DNA of 64,000 nucleotides from NCBI RefSeq assembly GCF_003633755.1, contig NZ_RBIL01000002.1, positions 2,513,221 to 2,577,220 on the forward strand, in the 5' to 3' direction. The notes below the pieces were generated by a model. The model was not told the origin of the DNA, did not search any database, and saw only the letters and a program-made list of their open reading frames with translations. A program made the position numbers and the translations under genes. This document shows, one piece after another, positions 63,382 to 64,000 of the stretch; position 1 is the first letter of the stretch; each line of letters begins with the position of its first letter. This DNA is from Solirubrobacter pauli (GTDB lineage Bacteria; Actinomycetota; Thermoleophilia; Solirubrobacterales; Solirubrobacteraceae).

Positions 63382-64000
63382 TCACGGTGTTGTGGTCGAC
63401 AGGGTGAGGGTCAGCGTCTTGTTGTAGGTACCGCGGAGGAGTGGGTCGGTCGCCTTGATCGGCTGGCTGAAGCCGAGCGTGACCGGGTTGTTGGATACCG
63501 GACCGTTCCAGGTCAGAAGGGGCAGTGGCGAGGCGGAGGAGCCGACGTTGGCGTACGTCGTGGCGGTGTTGGCGGCGTTGCGGGCCCGGGCCTGGAGCGG
63601 CTCGGGCAGTGAGAAGGCCCCGTTGACCAGGTGACCGTTGGCGACGGCGCTCGGGTCGCTGATGCTCAGCGTCGCGTCGCTGTAGCTGCTGGTGACGCTG
63701 GCGGGCATCGAGGCCTCGTAGGTCGTCGTCGCGCCGGGCGTGAACGTGCCGAAGCTGGCGTGCGTCCCGAGCGTGAGCCCTAGCGTCGACGGGACGGCGC
63801 CGGAGATGTGGCTGTCGACACTGGTGGCGTCGGTCCCGAAGCTGTAGACCGTGGTGGTCTTGTACGTCTCCCCCGGGCGTAGGACCGTCGAGGGGAACTC
63901 CGGGTGGTTGGGCGAGTCTGGGAAGTGCTGGGTCTCGAGCGCCACCGCGTTGCCGTTGCTCGAGTAGAACTGGATCCCGGGCTGATCGGTGGAGACCGTC
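63382..64000 (-). CDS. galM: Aldose 1-epimerase C-terminus fused to a lineage-specific secreted domain (partial)
   Basis: The 5' end lies outside the window. The first visible residues ([20 protein letters not shown], then [20 protein letters not shown] and [12 protein letters not shown]) are the conserved end of galactose mutarotase, which interconverts sugar anomers. About 145 residues follow that match the C-terminal domain of the M28 peptidase of this window ([38 protein letters not shown]). The fusion suggests a secreted enzyme. Aldose epimerases normally end after the mutarotase domain. Confidence 0.85.
   Translation of the reverse strand, partial: TVSTDQPGIQFYSSNGNAVALETQHFPDSPNHPEFPSTVLRPGETYKTTTVYSFGTDATSVDSHISGAVPSTLGLTLGTHASFGTFTPGATTTYEASMPASVTSSYSDATLSISDPSAVANGHLVNGAFSLPEPLQARARNAANTATTYANVGSSASPLPLLTWNGPVSNNPVTLGFSQPIKATDPLLRGTYNKTLTLTLSTTTP

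Overview
The window is a very GC-rich chromosomal segment, most likely from an actinobacterium of the Thermoleophilia (Solirubrobacter or Conexibacter type). This is inferred from the strong GC bias at third codon positions, frequent GTG/TTG starts with ATGA/GTGA overlaps, a propane-monooxygenase cluster of the Rhodococcus/Mycobacterium type, and secreted proteins carrying a C-terminal domain I associate with Solirubrobacterales. No rRNA, tRNA, CRISPR array, transposase or replication origin was recognised.

Region 1 (1-11.7 kb) is a compact, same-strand gene run. It holds a GAF/winged-helix regulator cut by the window edge, an IclR regulator, the soluble di-iron propane (methane/phenol-type) monooxygenase prmA-prmB-prmC-prmD, an amidohydrolase, a DUF59 iron-sulfur assembly protein, a zinc alcohol dehydrogenase, a dedicated GroEL paralogue and a cytochrome P450. 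The run looks like an alkane oxidation unit: the monooxygenase makes the alcohol, the dehydrogenase oxidises it, and GroEL and the DUF59 protein help mature the oxygenase.

Region 2 (11.7-50.5 kb) is mixed core and lineage-specific content. It includes an M23 peptidase, a SUFU-like protein, a MarR regulator with two matching palindromic operators controlling a SnoaL-like protein and an SDR, and a secreted M28 peptidase. It also includes a PstS-like binding protein, DUF1963 proteins, a lipoprotein class A beta-lactamase, a carboxymuconolactone decarboxylase/ECF41 sigma pair with its probable promoter, and aminotransferases. A divergent cluster carries a CoA-transferase, an enoyl-CoA hydratase, a YdiJ-like FAD/Fe-S oxidoreductase and a MatC-like permease. 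The rest is an ECF sigma factor with a membrane partner, argS, an HxlR-LLM/BBE flavoprotein-hydroxyisobutyrate dehydrogenase operon, and several secreted or lipid-anchored proteins.

Region 3 (50.5-63.4 kb) is different. It starts with a VapBC-type toxin-antitoxin pair, after which most genes are short, hypothetical, membrane or immunity-like, in both orientations and visibly less GC-rich. Eleven intergenic spacers here carry a degenerate repeat of about 30 bp, always in the same orientation and at the right-hand end of a gene or small gene group. The layout resembles a gene-cassette array, but no canonical integron attC site or integrase is visible. This is the most novel-looking feature of the window.

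The right edge holds the 3' part of an aldose 1-epimerase whose C-terminal domain is clearly homologous to that of the M28 peptidase at 15.8-18.1 kb.
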